This document shows, in pieces, positions 1 to 14,545 of a stretch of 64,000 bases of DNA. The notes under the pieces are model-generated. The model did no database searches. It saw nothing but the letters and a program-made list of their open reading frames with translations, and had not been told where the DNA came from. Numbering within the stretch: position 1 is the stretch's first letter; every line of letters starts with the position of its first letter. A program made the translations under genes and the position numbers. The stretch is from positions 30,257,376 to 30,321,375 of the forward strand of contig CM119263.1 in assembly GCA_051294375.1 (NCBI GenBank), in the 5' to 3' direction. This stretch comes from Paraspadella gotoi. Its lineage: Eukaryota; Chaetognatha.

Positions 1-158
1 GTGAGTCATCCTAGTGAATCTTCTCTTTACTTTTCTCTCGTCTTTTGTTTTGAAAATTTTTAATTTTTTTGTTTTTTGTTTTGAGTTTTAATGTCTCGAT
101 CCTGTTTTTCGGGCGAAGCGACCACCCCGCCCTATTTGGCTCATGAAGAATAGTAGTA

Positions 159-193
<35 letters not shown>

Positions 194-2504
194 NNNNNNN
201 NNNNNNNNNNNNNNNNNNNNNNNNNNNNNNNNNNNNNNNNNNNNNNNNNNNNNNNNNNNNNNNNNNNNNNNNNNNNNNNNNNNNNNNNNNNNNNNNNNNN
301 NNNNNNNNNNNNNNNNNNNNNNNNNNNNNNNNNNNNNNNNNNNNNNNNNNNNNNNNNNNNNNNNNNNNNNNNNNNNNNNNNNNNNNNNNNNNNNNNNNNN
401 NNNNNNNNNNNNNNNNNNNNNNNNNNNNNNNNNNNNNNNNNNNNNNNNNNNNNNNNNNNNNNNNNNNNNNNNNNNNNNNNNNNTTTTTTTATAAACCGGA
501 ATCAACCGGTGAGTGAATCTCCATCAAAATAGAATCACGAGGCCTCACAACATGAATTATGTGATCACGCGATATCACTACTTTATTATCATAATCCTAT
601 TATAACTCTACACCATGTCATCAAACTCCATCAGACTTTATCATACTCTTTGTTATCATTTGGTACGATGTCATTCCGTTACAGTGACAAGCGCAGTTTG
701 AATGAATGCAACATAATGATAATCTTTACACTAGTAAATTAATAATGACATTTTCTTGTTTTTTGGGTATTTTCAATATCTACGTTTTACTGCATATATG
801 ATAGATATTGTTTAGCAATATAGATATTTTTTAAAATGAGTTTGAATCCTTTCGTCTCACGTAAATTATAGAAGTCACGAGTTATCACAAATCACTTTTG
901 TCTCTCTTCACGTTTCGGTCAAATGTACTTGAACTTTGATCACGTGATCATCTCCCCCCCCCCNNNNNNNNNNNNNNNNNNNNNNNNNNNNNNNNNNNNN
1001 NNNNNNNNNNNNNNNNNNNNNNNNNNNNNNNNNNNNNNNNNNNNNNNNNNNNNNNNNNNNNNNNNNNNNNNNNNNNNNNNNNNNNNNNNNNNNNNNNNNN
1101 NNNNNNNNNNNNNNNNNNNNNNNNNNNNNNNNNNNNNNNNNNNNNNNNNNNNNNNNNNNNNNNNNNNNNNNNNNNNNNNNNNNNNNNNNNNNNNNNNNCT
1201 CTCTCTCTCTCTCTCTCGTGGCGTCGTTTTTCTTACTAATGATGATTCGGTTTTGTCTGTCTTCTCTTTAAGAGTTGAAGATCACTACAGTTTAGAAGTT
1301 TCACCCGTAAAAAAAAACTTCAAAGGCTTAATCACTCCGGTTTTAAATTGTGTCTTTTAAAAACAAAACAAAATTTAAAAAAAAAGTTTCGTCGAGAGAG
1401 AAAAGAGCATCGTACGGGATATGATCCAGGATGTTTCCGATCAGGATTTCCGTTTCAAAACAATCGGAGGACGCGCCTCCAAAATTTGAAAACTTTTTCC
1501 TTTCGAATTTNNNNNNNNNNNNNNNNNNNNNNNNNNNNNNNNNNNNNNNNNNNNNNNNNNNNNNNNNNNNNNNNNNNNNNNNNNNNNNNNNNNNNNNNNN
1601 NNNNNNNNNNNNNNNNNNNNNNNNNNNNNNNNNNNNNNNNNNNNNNNNNNNNNNNNNNNNNNNNNNNNNNNNNNNNNNNNNNNNNNNNNNNNNNNNNNNN
1701 NNNNNNNNNNNNNNNNNNNNNNNNNNNNNNNNNNNNNNNNNNNNNNNNNNNNNNNNNNNNNNNNNNNNNNNNNNNNNNNNNNNNNNNNNNNNNNNNNNNN
1801 NNNNNNNNNNNNNNNNNNNNNNNNNNNNNNNNNNNNNNNNNNNNNNNNNNNNNNNNNNNNNNNNNNNNNNNNNNNNNNNNNNNNNNNNNNNNNNNNNNNN
1901 NNNNNNNNNNNNNNNNNNNNNNNNNNNNNNNNNNNNNNNNNNNNNNNNNNNNNNNNNNNNNNNNNNNNNNNNNNNNNNNNNNNNNNNNNNNNNATAAAAA
2001 GACACAGAATTAATGGGCTGGACAGTGGACATTGTCCAGTGGACAATCAGGGAGGCACACATTCAGACAGACAGAGAGTCAGACAAGCGTGCCGGGTGAC
2101 ACAAACGAGACCTTTTCGCGGTGGAACCGGTTCCATGAGTTCGATCGCAAATCAAGTTTTGTCGTCGTCGTCGNNNNNNNNNNCGTCGTCGTCGTTTTAA
2201 TTCGACCTTTTGATTGACCTTGAATGCGACCTTCAAAAATCTGTTAAAAATCGAAAATAAAAAATATTTCTTGGATTTAAATTGATTTTTTTATATTAAT
2301 TGAAATATTTAAACGTGGAAGGTTTTAATGAATAAAATGGGTAAGTAATTAAAATATCGAGTTTAGTTAAACTTAAGCAAAAAATTAAGTTTAAAGATTG
2401 TATGTTTTTTCGTCATACTTGAGCTTAGTTTTTTTAGTTGTCGATAATTAAATAATAGATTTTTTTTTTTAAATTTTCCTCTATTACTAGCGACGGCGAC
2501 GAAG
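1..2504. other. Gap-rich non-genic flank
   Basis: Runs of N occupy about 194-483, 964-1198, 1511-1993 and 2174-2183. Three are bordered by simple repeats: (CT)n before the first, (CT)n after the second and a CGT triplet run on both sides of the last 10-N gap. The gaps are therefore probably repeat collapses. The rest is AT-rich sequence without a convincing exon. Open frames crossing the N runs are artefacts of the gaps. Confidence 0.85.
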
Positions 2505-3372
<868 letters not shown>

Positions 3373-3815
3373 GGAGAGATGTTTGTTCAATGTTTGGTCG
3401 CGAATTTTAAATATTGTAGTATATAAAAAGTGTATGGATTGGCTAATCTTTCTAGTTTTTTCTATTTGTCTTGTTGAGTAAATTAAAAGGTTTACAAAAA
3501 TCGTCAAATATATCCGTTTGTATTTAAAAAAGCAATTAAAAAATAAGATCTTAATCAATTTGATCATTTGATCATTAGCGGTAATGAATTAATTATTATA
3601 TTTAATATTATTTATGCCTCACCTCTTACTAATCTCTATATATGTCATCGACCCTTCCGTAAGTTTGTATGAGAACACACAGTCCTTTTTACTTTACAAT
3701 TAAACTGAGTAGATTTTTCTTTAAAATTTACCGTTAACAAAGAAATTTCACTCTTTGATTAGGGAATTACTAAAGTTTCCGACAATATGCACAATTTTAC
3801 GCATATGAAAAAAGG

Positions 3816-3901
<86 letters not shown>

Positions 3902-5822
3902 CAGACGCAGATTTACGAAAAAACCAGAACCAACTGATGTCGTCATTCGCGGTTTTTACTGTATAAGCCTTTCGACATCCAATAATCGTTAAATTTCAGG
4001 TTCATTTGAACCGAATTCATTTTTTTATACAATAATTTAAAAAAAGTTTGAATCTAAATTATGAACGGATCATGAACGACTACAGTTTTGATTTAATCAC
4101 TTGATAACTCGAGTAAATAATGAACAAAATCAGTAAAAATCTGAAAAAAATCAGCACCTGTGCTTTCATAACAGTCTATATATTGTATTAAGAGAGAATT
4201 CATTTTAAGTATTTAATCGTTTTGGAATTTCAAATATAAGTTTTAAAAAAACGAGATCACAATTGAAAACATGTTTAAAAAATCGAGAGATCGAAAGTCA
4301 AACGAACACTTTCAAGTTGTGACGCAGAATAAAACCCTGGAGGTGAAAGGAAATCTGTCCCGTGAATGATATCCACACGACGGACATTTAATCCCCTCAT
4401 TTGTTGACTTCCAGTTTCAAATTATCTGACTTCACTTTAAAGATTAACGTAATACTATCATTTTTCTTTGTCATGTTTTTTTCATTCCTAATCTTTTTTT
4501 TTTAAATCGTTTCACTTTTAGTGGGTTTTCTTTACTTTCTTTTAATTTTTTCTTTGCTATTTTTGTGTTTTTATTTTTTCCTTTTTTTTTTTCTTTCCAA
4601 CTTTTTGATCACTCTTTCATCGCCTCCTCCTGCCATCTTCAGGAAACAGCTCGACTTTCGACGGCAGAAATCGAGGAAATGACGAACAAAAGGCCAACCG
4701 CTGAGACGATCTGAGGGAGGAGAGATTTAAACTTTGACGAGAGAAAAAAACAACTTCTGAATTTTTAAGTAGTCGATTTAAAGAAAGAGAAATAGACGAG
4801 TCAAAGAGATTTTAGAGAAACGGAAATAAGAGAAACTGATTTTGATAATAGATTGTAGATAATGATTACTAGATATTGAGTTCTTTATTATTTTATTTTT
4901 ATATATATTATCTAATATGTAGCTTGAGTATATAAAGCCTGTCGAAAGTCAGAGGAAAGATAGCTCATTTATTAAATGAATAGATATTTTTTATATTGGT
5001 TATACCAATTTCATAATATACGTTAAACGTTCAAAACATTATTTTCAAAGGAATTTTTCCTTTTTTAACTAAGCTAAATCTCAGCTTTATATGTTCTCTT
5101 CATATTTACATTGTTGTGACATTATACTTAGTCTTGCTCGCTGTTTTTGTTTGAACTGAATTTTAAAAAAAAGGCAATAGTCGTGGAAGATTAATTCTCA
5201 TTTTAACTTCTACTGGGACGGACGAGACGACGCTCATGAAAAAGTAACGAATTTCATTTCATTAATATTTTGATTTAACTAACTTATTTTTTATTAGAAA
5301 TAGCTTACTATTAGCTATATTTAAAACGACTTTTGTTTTTCTCAAGAAAGTGAAATCATTGGATTTTAACGACATCTTTCAAGAGTTAAATTCAACGAAA
5401 GACAAAAAGACAACATTTATAACAAATGATAATTACACAGAAAAATATCTGCAAACGATATATATATATACGCTCGCAATGAGACATTAAATTAAAATTC
5501 AAACGAGTTAATAAAATCTGCCAAATCAGCGATTAGGCTATGTAATAAGTATGACACTGAAAAGCTGAAACCTTGCGCGGGATTTTGTTTTTTGAGAGAG
5601 GTAAAGTTTCAACAGATAAAAAGAAAATGTGATTCAAGGGAAATAAAATTTAATCAAAACCCACTGAACTAAAATATGTAATAATAATCCTAATTGAATA
5701 TTTATATCTGCTTAGTTTACGTTTTGCGAGAGGGGGTAAACTTAAAATTATTTGAAAGACAGGTTTTTGCTTTGTTTTGAGCGATGATGAATAATAAAAA
5801 AAAACTTGTTTTAAACTTTAAA
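3373..5822. other. AT-rich intergenic region
   Basis: No exon was supported on either strand. It holds a (GA)n tract at about 3817-3897 and a fragment of the dispersed repeat family at 4922-5020. The rest is AT-rich spacer between the plus-strand membrane gene and the 3' end of the minus-strand BAMBI-like gene. Confidence 0.75.
4922..5020 (+). repeat. Dispersed repeat family R1, 3' fragment
   Basis: Shares the terminal block of the longer copies at 6655-6900 and 13385-13690: a stretch resembling CTGTCgAAAGTCaGggg, a block resembling TTTATTAAATGAATgGATA, and then a small palindrome of the form ATTGGTNNNACCAATT. Confidence 0.75.
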
Positions 5823-7700
5823 TTAAAGCACTGGAGCCTCGTTCTGGATTCCGTTGGGTTTCGAAGTAAATAAAACTGGACGAGGATCTAATTTAGCCTC
5901 TGTGTCTGAAGCGGTTTGGTCAGTTTGGCTCAACATTGGGTCAGTGTGGCTCAACATTGAGTCAGTTTGGCTCAACATTGGGTCAGTTTGAGTCAGATTA
6001 GGTTCAAAGAACTTCGAGTCTTCGTCGATTTGAGTCGATTTCTCTAATCCGCGACGATCGCCTTCGAATCCGCGACGATCTTCGACGCGCGGGACGAACG
6101 AGGAAGACGACAACGACGACAATTCGTCGCTGATCGAATATTGGGGCGGCGGCGAAGTCATCATCATCATCATCGTCTTCGTCGTTGCTGGAGTCAACGA
6201 GATTTCCCGGCGACGACGACCATCGCGATCCAGCACCATCAGCTGTTGATGGTAAGGATGTTGATGTTGAAGATGATGTTGTAGATGATGATGTTGACGA
6301 TGGAATTGTTGTTTCCGTTCGTGATAGAGAAACGGGAGACTGAGACTCGGAGTGGAACCGGATTCGGTTCCATCGTACTCCTCCTCCTCTTCCTCCTCCT
6401 TCCTCTGTTGACGCAAGAGACGGACGGCGACGCCGACGATGACGACGAGGACGACGACGCCGACGACGGGGACGACGACGTAGACGACGTGAAGAGGAAG
6501 GTGGGTTCGACGAGGCGGTTGAGGTGGAAGAGGGTGGTCGAGTGGAGAGAGGGGGGAAACGTCTTCGATGGGAGGGAGAGGAGGAAGGGTGGAGGGAGAG
6601 ATGAGGGGAGGAGAAGTCGCGTTTTCTGTTTTGAGGGGGAGAATGAGTTAATCAATGATAATCGATATCAATCAATATCAAAATTATCCATTCATTTAAT
6701 AAATAAGCTATCTTGCCCCTGACTTTGGACAGGCTTTGGTGATTTGAGGCCTCCATTACACTTACAAGGGAATGACATAGCGGGTCCCTGCAAGCTTTCG
6801 ATCAAGACTCGTTTATTCACTCTCAGAGTAACTGGCTTCCCTTTCAATGAAGTGGTGTAATATTTCAAAGAAGGTTTCAATTGTATGAAAAGACCTAACA
6901 TCTTTGATTTACATTTTATTTTTTTGATTGGTTGACACGAAATTCTGACATAAAAAATATTATTTATTTTTTGAAAAGATTTTATGACATGATCATTTAT
7001 TTTTATTTTTATTTATTTTTGTGATATGGCTGTCTACTAGACAGTGACGGTGTCTCGTGTCTAGTGTCTACTGTCGAGTGTCACCTCTCTTATCGCTCAT
7101 CCACTTTGGCAAAGTCGAACTGAATTCCTCCGAATTGCAGAATGAGGAGGAGCAGCAATGGATCAGAGGCCAAAGGTGCCAAGGGGCGTCGGAAGCATCA
7201 GCGGCCGCGTCGGAACCCCATCGAGATTTCCGCCTCTTTTTCTTCTCCTATGATAAGAAAAATCAGAAATTTGTTCTTTTACTGGCCATTATGCCCAGTT
7301 AATTTCATTAATTTTCCATGATTTTGATTTTAAAAAAATATTGTAAATAGCACTGATCAAGAATATTTTTAAATATTGAAAATAGCGCAGATAAAGAACA
7401 GAAAAAGAGTTTAAATTTTAAATCGAAACTGACAAAAGAAAAAAAGAACAATTTTGACCCACCCCCTCCTCACCTTCATCTTCCTCCTCCCCCCTCTTCC
7501 TCTGCCTCCAACCCTCAATCCAGCGGGGGGTTGGTTCTCGCAGAGAAGAGAGTTGGCCACACCGTCGATGCAGCCCCTCGTCCACGGAGAGGCTCCGTCC
7601 CCGCGGTCCAGATACTGGACGTAGCACATGGAGGAAGCGGAGCAGACGCTGGAGCCGTCGAGGGAGCATTCGTCGGTTGAGCAGGAGCACTGGAGCTGGC
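5823..7700 (-). CDS. BAMBI: BAMBI-like TGF-beta pseudoreceptor (kinase-less), 5' exon missing
   Basis: Three exons on the minus strand. Exon A (about 7700-7513) and exon B (about 7247-7085) encode an activin-receptor-type three-finger ectodomain with the full ten cysteines. It opens CSCSTDEC, and the C5-C6 and C6-C7 spacings are 17 and 9 residues. The box GCIDGVANSLLC resembles the BAMBI version, and the domain closes with the diagnostic HCCSSSFCN. Exon C (about 6625-5823) gives a proline-rich stalk, one membrane helix (VVPVVGVVVLVVIVGVAV), a basic stop-transfer RLLRQQRK, an acidic run and a tail of about 200 residues with tandem MLSQTD-type repeats, ending at a stop. Junction phases agree. 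No GS box or kinase follows in the window. BAMBI competes with type I receptors to damp BMP/activin/TGF-beta signalling at the plasma membrane. The tail is longer than in vertebrate BAMBI. The signal-peptide exon was not found upstream. Two in-frame acceptors for exon B (7247 or 7235) differ by four residues. Confidence 0.8.
6655..6900 (-). repeat. Dispersed repeat family R1, long copy
   Basis: Read on the minus strand it aligns by eye along about 250 bp with 13385-13690. Shared blocks include ACCACTTCATTGA, GTGAATAAACGAG, AAAGCTTGCAGGGAC and TTATTAAATGAAT. It sits in the BAMBI-like intron just upstream of the exon C acceptor. Confidence 0.85.
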
Positions 7701-8489
7701 CTGAGTAGTGGGAGACATGGGGAATAGGGTGTGAAAATTGCTAGTCTATCGAGTTTTATGACCAAAAAAAGGAAATTAGTAAATCAATAAGTCAATCAAA
7801 ATTTAATTATAAATACATAAAATAATAAACTATAAACTAATACTAAATTTAACTTTTGAGATAACGCTCAAAAAATAAACAAAAAGCCATTGCATGAATT
7901 TTTAAAACTAACTTTCTCTTAAAAATAATGAAAAACAATAAACAAAACTAAATCTAAAGTTTCTTTTCTTCGCTTCTGATTCGTCATCGAAGAACCAAAT
8001 GACGTGAGACGTAAACATCTCAAAAATCGTGATTCCCGAGTGAATCGTTCACTTCACATCGAACGAGGTCATCTCGATTCACCTCTCATGTTTATCATTA
8101 ATATTTAGTTGTGAATGTTTTTGAAGTAAGAGAGTGTGTAGACTTTTAAATCTTTATAATAGGAAAGAAAGTAGAAAATAGACAGTGAAAAAAGCAAATC
8201 TAAAAATAACGAACTCAAGTTACAAAAAAAATGTGTTGATTTTTTTTTAAAGCTAAGTAAACTGACCTCAGAAAATAATGATACTGTCACAGAAAAGAAC
8301 CGGAAATACTCAAACTTTCACGCCAAACTTTTTTTTAATCTCAGACGAGAGAGTTTTTTATTCTCACAATTTCTCGTCTGCATCGAAAACCTTTTCAACT
8401 CTTTTTCCCTTCATAAGATCTGTTTTTTGGACAAGGAGGAAAACTGCTTTGAATGAAACTGTGCCAACTAAAGATCATGAGATTGGGGC

Positions 8490-8560
8490 CAGGAAAAAAG
8501 AAAGAGAGAAAGAAAGAAAGAAAGAAAGATAGACAGAAAGAAAAAGAGAAAGATAGAAAG

Positions 8561-8630
<70 letters not shown>

Positions 8631-8830
8631 TAAGAAAGAAAGAAAGAAAGAAATGAAGAGAGAAAGATAGAAAGTAAGAGAGAAAGAAGGGAAAAAGAAA
8701 TAAAGAAAAAGGAAATAAAATGAAAGAAAGAAAGATAGAAAGAAATAGAGAAAGAAGATTAAGAAAAGAAAAAGAAAGAAAGAAAGATAGAAAGAAAAAA
8801 GAAAGAAAGAAAGAAAGAAAGAGGAAAAAA

Positions 8831-8910
<80 letters not shown>

Positions 8911-8975
8911 AAAAGAAAGAAAGAAAGAAAGAAAGAAAGAAAAAGAAATAAAGAGAAGGATAGTCAGAAAAGAGG
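8490..8975 (+). repeat. (GAAA)n tetranucleotide array
   Basis: About 480 bp dominated by GAAA, with interruptions such as GATA, GAAGA and GAGAAA. The plus strand is almost pure purine. Confidence 0.95.
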
Positions 8976-9068
8976 AAGAAACCTAAAGGCCAGAAATGGC
9001 AAAAAGTCTTGTTAAGGGAGCAAGATTCCTGGTGGTTGCCAAGGAAGATATTTGCTTTTTCTAATGAG

Positions 9069-9074
9069 CGAGAA

Positions 9075-9139
<65 letters not shown>
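9069..9139 (+). repeat. (GA)n microsatellite
   Basis: About 70 bp of GA with two single-base interruptions near its start. Confidence 0.9.
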
Positions 9140-9142
<3 letters not shown>

Positions 9143-9756
9143 TTTAAGACGAAATTACTTAACCGAACAGAAGGGAAGCCGCTGAATAGATTCAAACCAA
9201 AAATATCTTTAAGGAAAAAGTTTAAGTGTTTGATTCTCAGTCAAGTCATGAGCGATTAGATGCTTGGCAAACAAGCTTAGGGTAATTGTATTGTATCAAT
9301 ACCAAATGTAATCATATTTACTCATTTTAGGAGATGTCAGGGAAGGGACAGTAGCGATAGAATTTTTTTAAAAGATGCGATTCAATCTTTTTTGAAAGTA
9401 AAAATGTACATAATAACGAAATATAACCTCGCCAATTCAGACAGGAGTGGCTACTTTCCATGTCCCTTCAAACCGCAGTGGAGATGATATCGTTTTGACT
9501 TTGGCGCCATCAGATTTGTTTATCAGAAAAAAAGGAGTCAAAACTCGAATCGTGAAAAAAGTGATTAGGAAAAAGAAAGTTCGCTCGTGACTCAGTGAAT
9601 CGTGAAAGGAAATGGAATCGCAAAAGTTTTCTCTGTTCACAGACTGAAGGTGAATTTATCTTATCAAATAGAAAATAAGCGTTTGTAATCAGGCGATAGA
9701 ATATATTGGAAAAGCCTGGGCACCTAATGCCTGATGTTTTTGGGCAGGTTTAAAAA

Positions 9757-10012
9757 GAAGCTGGTTCACAATATTCTTAACAAAAACGTTAAAAATTAAA
9801 GTATTAATAACATCAAGTAATTAAATTAATTAATGAATTAATTAAATAACTTAATAAAATGAAGCTGGTTCACTATATTCTTAACAAAAACGTTAAAAAT
9901 TAAAGTATTCATAACATGAATTAATTAAACGAATTAATTAAATGACTTAATAAAATGAAGCTGGTTCACTATATTCTTAACAAAAACGTTAAAAATTAAA
10001 GTATTAATAACA
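9757..10012 (+). repeat. Tandem triplication, unit about 100 bp
   Basis: Three consecutive copies, each beginning GAAGCTGGTTCAC and containing TTCTTAACAAAAACGTTAAA, start at about 9757, 9861 and 9958. They are joined by AATTAATT-rich linkers. The third copy is truncated. Confidence 0.9.
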
Positions 10013-10824
10013 GAGAGAAACTTTCGTAAACTCTCAAAAATAAAAATAAAAACATTTATCGTTTATCGATTATCGATTTATCGATTGATTATTGATCAAT
10101 ATTTATTATTCATTGCCTTTTTTGTTTAGTTATCATAAGTCGTTCATAAGAAATTGCTTAATACCGTTTTACTATTGAAAAAGCATGTAAAAATCCTGAA
10201 AAAGGGTCTTGAAAATCTTTTGAAATCCCTAAAAACCCATTCCACCTTCTAAAAGTCTCAATAAAACTTTCTCCCATAAAAACTCTCGCAAAAAAAACTC
10301 TCCCAATTATTTTTCGACTCGTTCGCTCCCATCTTTACGACTTTCCTCCCTTTTCGTCAACGACTACGACGACGACGACGACGTCCGCTCATAAACTACG
10401 GCGCCATCGATCGGGCAAATCAAGCACGAAATGAAGAGAACGGCGCCCGCCTGTTATGGAGAAGTGGGGACGAACTTAGGAAAAACATAATAAATTTAGA
10501 AGAAAAAAAAACAATTTATAAATGAGGAGGAGATGGCGTCTAAACAATTTGATGAAATTTCCTCCGGAAAATTAGAGGAAACTTCAAGTATTATATATCG
10601 GGTTTGTTTGGTCTACACTTTTTTTTATTATTATTTTATTATTAATATTTGAATATCCGTTTGACTAATTTCTGTCAAGAAATCGGTTCCGGTTAATAAA
10701 AGGGAGACAGACTCCTCTCTTTAATTCGCCTTTTTAAGTCGGCGATTTAAAAAATAAATAGTATTTTAGGGCATAATACCGATTCATCCATCAACTCAAT
10801 TAAATTCTCATCAAGTGGAACGAG

Positions 10825-10924
<100 letters not shown>

Positions 10925-11116
10925 TCTTCAAAAATCGTTTCGAGCGGCGACATCGGCGCGCCAGGCTAATGAGGCTTAAGAGGCGCTCTCTCTCAATCTC
11001 CGTCTCTCTCTCCCTCTTCGTCTCTCTCTCCCTCTCGCTCTGGCGTCGGCAAAGAATCGGCTTGTCACATTATCTTCTTAATTACCAGCGGAAAACTTAA
11101 GATCGGCGGCGACAGG

Positions 11117-11302
<186 letters not shown>

Positions 11303-11586
11303 TGCTGCAATGAGAAAAACATTGGCGCATTTATGGATTTTTATCTCAAACGTTATTAGCAGATTAACTAAATAAAATTTCCGTTTTTAAACATTTCAAA
11401 ATTATATTTGATTCTTTAAGATTTATTATTACAACGTGTTGTTTTTATTAATTACTTCCAATATTATTACATTTTTATGTTTAAAAATCTTTGGATTTAG
11501 CCAATCGTGCCAAACTAAGCGAAAGTGGAACCGATTGGGATCAAATTCCTTCAAATTGATCAATAATTTTTGAGAAAAAAGGCACT

Positions 11587-11896
<310 letters not shown>

Positions 11897-12578
11897 TTCT
11901 CCAGACTCGGGCAGAAAAAGACAAAAATGTTTTGGGTTTTTTCTCTGTTTTGTTTTTGAGGGAAAAAAGTTCTGGACATCGTCAAAGTTGAGTTAACATT
12001 GATTGTGATTGGTCGAGATTTTTAAAAGAAGTTGATTGGTTGAAAATAAATTATTTCTGGAAGATTTAAAATAGTTTAAAGCCAATATTGGTTATTTCTC
12101 TTTCTTGGAAAACTAGTTAATATTTCTCTTTTTGCTAACTTTACCCATATGCTAAAAAAAAAGCATTACGGATTATCTCGCGCCCAAAAGTCATATTTGT
12201 CATTCTTCAGCACGCCCATTTAATTTCCGAAATCCGCTTTTAAAAAAAGAACAAACAATTACGTATTTAATATTTGTTTACTTATCGTGAGAACCCAACA
12301 TTTCATTTTTCTCTTTTGACGAGACATCGAGAGACAAATCTTTTTTGTTTTGATTCTAATTTAATGAGAATTTGAGAAGAATTTAAGAATTCGATCTCCT
12401 TACAACTAATTAAGAAGGTCGCCGAACAGTTAATAAAGAAAATGAAATAAAAAACTGGAAAAATTATTGATTATGCCGCCTTTTTATGACTAATAAAAAA
12501 TAGTCTTGTCTCTTCCTCTCTCTCTTTCTCTCGCTCGCTCGCTCTCTAATCGGCGCGACTGAGTTAATTGAGAGACAA

Positions 12579-12581
<3 letters not shown>

Positions 12582-12657
<76 letters not shown>
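12582..12657 (+). repeat. (GA)n microsatellite
   Basis: About 75 bp of perfect GA, flanked by short CT- and CGCT-rich stretches. Confidence 0.95.
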
Positions 12658-12660
<3 letters not shown>

Positions 12661-12899
12661 CGCAGACGAATAGAGGCTGATGGCCCTTGATTTTGGAGTG
12701 GTGGCGCCAAGAGAGAGAGCGAGCGAGAAAGAGAGACAGAGAGAGAGAGGGAGGCTCCAGGATTTTCCGTCCACTTAAAAATCTGAGGGGCTTTGGTTTT
12801 TGACTGGGGGGCCTCAACTCAGATATGCTTTTTATCGCGTGTGGCAGAGAAAGAGGGGGGAGAATGGGTAGAGGAAAGTGGGGAGAAGAAGGGAGAGAG

Positions 12900-12903
12900 A
12901 GAG

Positions 12904-12962
<59 letters not shown>

Positions 12963-13096
12963 GAAAAGAAAGAAGAGAAAAAAAAGAAAGAAGAAAATAA
13001 GTGAATAAATAAAGAAAGAAAGAAAGGAAAGAAAGAAAGAAAGAAAGAAAGAAAGGAAAAGAAAAAGAAAGAGAGAAAGAAAGGAAAAGAAAGAAA

Positions 13097-13140
<44 letters not shown>

Positions 13141-13155
13141 AAAAAGAAAGAAAGA
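12900..13155 (+). repeat. (GAAA)n tetranucleotide array, second copy
   Basis: About 250 bp of GAAA with GGAAA and GAAAAGA interruptions, resembling the 8.5-9.0 kb array. Confidence 0.95.
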
Positions 13156-13384
13156 AGCATCAGTCTACGATCTTAGATCGCAAACAAAGATAAGAAACCA
13201 GTTTCGTCGCCGGCGAAAAAAAAAAAAGAAAAAGTCTTCGGGATGAAAATGAAATGGAGAATAATAATACTACTATAATATAAAACAATAGGAAAAAGTT
13301 TAATCGTGAATGAGGATAAGTCGGGGTCTTAATTAGGCAAAATGAATTTGGAATAAGAAAAGGAACCATAAGAATTAAGCCAAA

Positions 13385-13690
13385 TCGTTTATCCACGGAG
13401 AAGTTGAAATCTGATTCAAGTCATCATCACCATTGAAACATTCTTTGAAACAATATACCACTTCATTGATCGAGAAGCTAGGTACCCTGGGAGTGAATAA
13501 ACGAGACTGTGAAAGAGTCTTGATTTAAAGCTTGCAGGGACAATGGGACATCCTATGTCAGTATCTTGTGAAAGTGATGGAAGCCTTAAACCACCATAGC
13601 CTGTCAAAAGTCGGGGGCCAAACAGACTATTTATGAAATGAACGGTTAATTTTTAAATTGGTTGTACCAATTTTATTGAGTTAGTAATTT
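13385..13690 (+). repeat. Dispersed repeat family R1, longest copy
   Basis: About 300 bp matching the reverse complement of 6655-6900 along its length. It ends with the palindrome AAATTGGTTGTACCAATTTT. No coding capacity was recognised, so it is likely a short non-autonomous mobile element. Confidence 0.85.
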
Positions 13691-13879
13691 TTTTTATGAT
13701 GTCGAAATTCACTGTTAAGATAATAAATATACTTTCCATTTCACATTAAAATTTGTAAGAAAATGTTTGCAGGCCCAGGCTGATCAACTCTGTGTTTAGG
13801 ACAAAATTACAAAGGTGGCGGATTGACACATGACAAATGACCACAATTCCATCTGCTGAGGTAACCATACAACCTGCCT

Positions 13880-14125
13880 GCCGAGAAGACCACACATCTA
13901 TAATGCGGAGAAGACCACACTTCCATCCTGCGTAGAAGACCACACTTCTATCTTGTGGAGAAGACCACACTTCTATCCTGCGGAGAAGACCACACTTCTA
14001 TCCTGCGGAGAAGACCACACTTCCCTCCTGTGGAGAAGATCACGCTTCTATCCTGCGGAGAAGATCACACTTCTATCCTGCGGAGAAGACCACACTTCCA
14101 ACCTGCGTAGAAGACCACCCCGCTG
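13880..14125 (+). repeat. 25-bp minisatellite
   Basis: Nine to ten head-to-tail copies of a 25-bp unit, GAAGACCACACTTCTATCCTG followed by CGGA, with a few substitutions per copy. There are no spacers between units. Confidence 0.93.
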
Positions 14126-14214
14126 CCTCGACCTCCCAATCGGAATCAAGAACCGCGCCTCTTTTACGGCAACAACAACAACAACAACAACAGTAGAGGC
14201 GGCGCTATCGCTTT

Positions 14215-14279
14215 AGGCGTCGATGACAAATAACGACGACAACGACGACGACGAGGTCACCTGCTGAGTTCCTTCAATC

Positions 14280-14317
<38 letters not shown>

Positions 14318-14545
14318 ATCCTCTTCTCTCTCTCAGTTGGTCATATCGAGTGGGAGGTTCATCCCTGAGGACGACGACGACGACGACGACGACGACGACA
14401 ACAACTAACATGACCACAATGACAATGAGCCAAAAAATGGTCACGGCAGCAAAAAGGGAACATCACGTCATCCTTTTTACCTCGACTCGTCAATTCTCCT
14501 TGTGAACCGACAACGACGACGACGACGACGACGACAAATAAGATA
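14215..14545 (+). repeat. GAC and CCG triplet repeat cluster
   Basis: Runs of GAC/ACG (about 14235-14255, 14369-14400 and 14512-14537) and a GCC/CCG run (about 14281-14317) lie within 330 bp. Any coding appearance is compositional. Confidence 0.88.

Noticed and set aside
143-2062. Frames crossing the N runs
   Set aside because: They are open only because N is read through; the visible ends are AT-rich or simple repeats.
8453-8986. Long Lys/Glu/Arg-rich open frames on the plus strand
   Set aside because: They are direct translations of the GAAA array, with no unique protein sequence.
12490-12774. Candidate signal-peptide exon for the BAMBI-like gene (hydrophobic, Leu/Ser-rich, minus strand)
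   Set aside because: The hydrophobicity comes from CT repeats, and no donor of the required phase could be supported.
13880-14125. Regular 25-bp direct repeats resembling a CRISPR array
   Set aside because: There are no spacers between units and the setting is a eukaryotic intergenic region, so it is a minisatellite.
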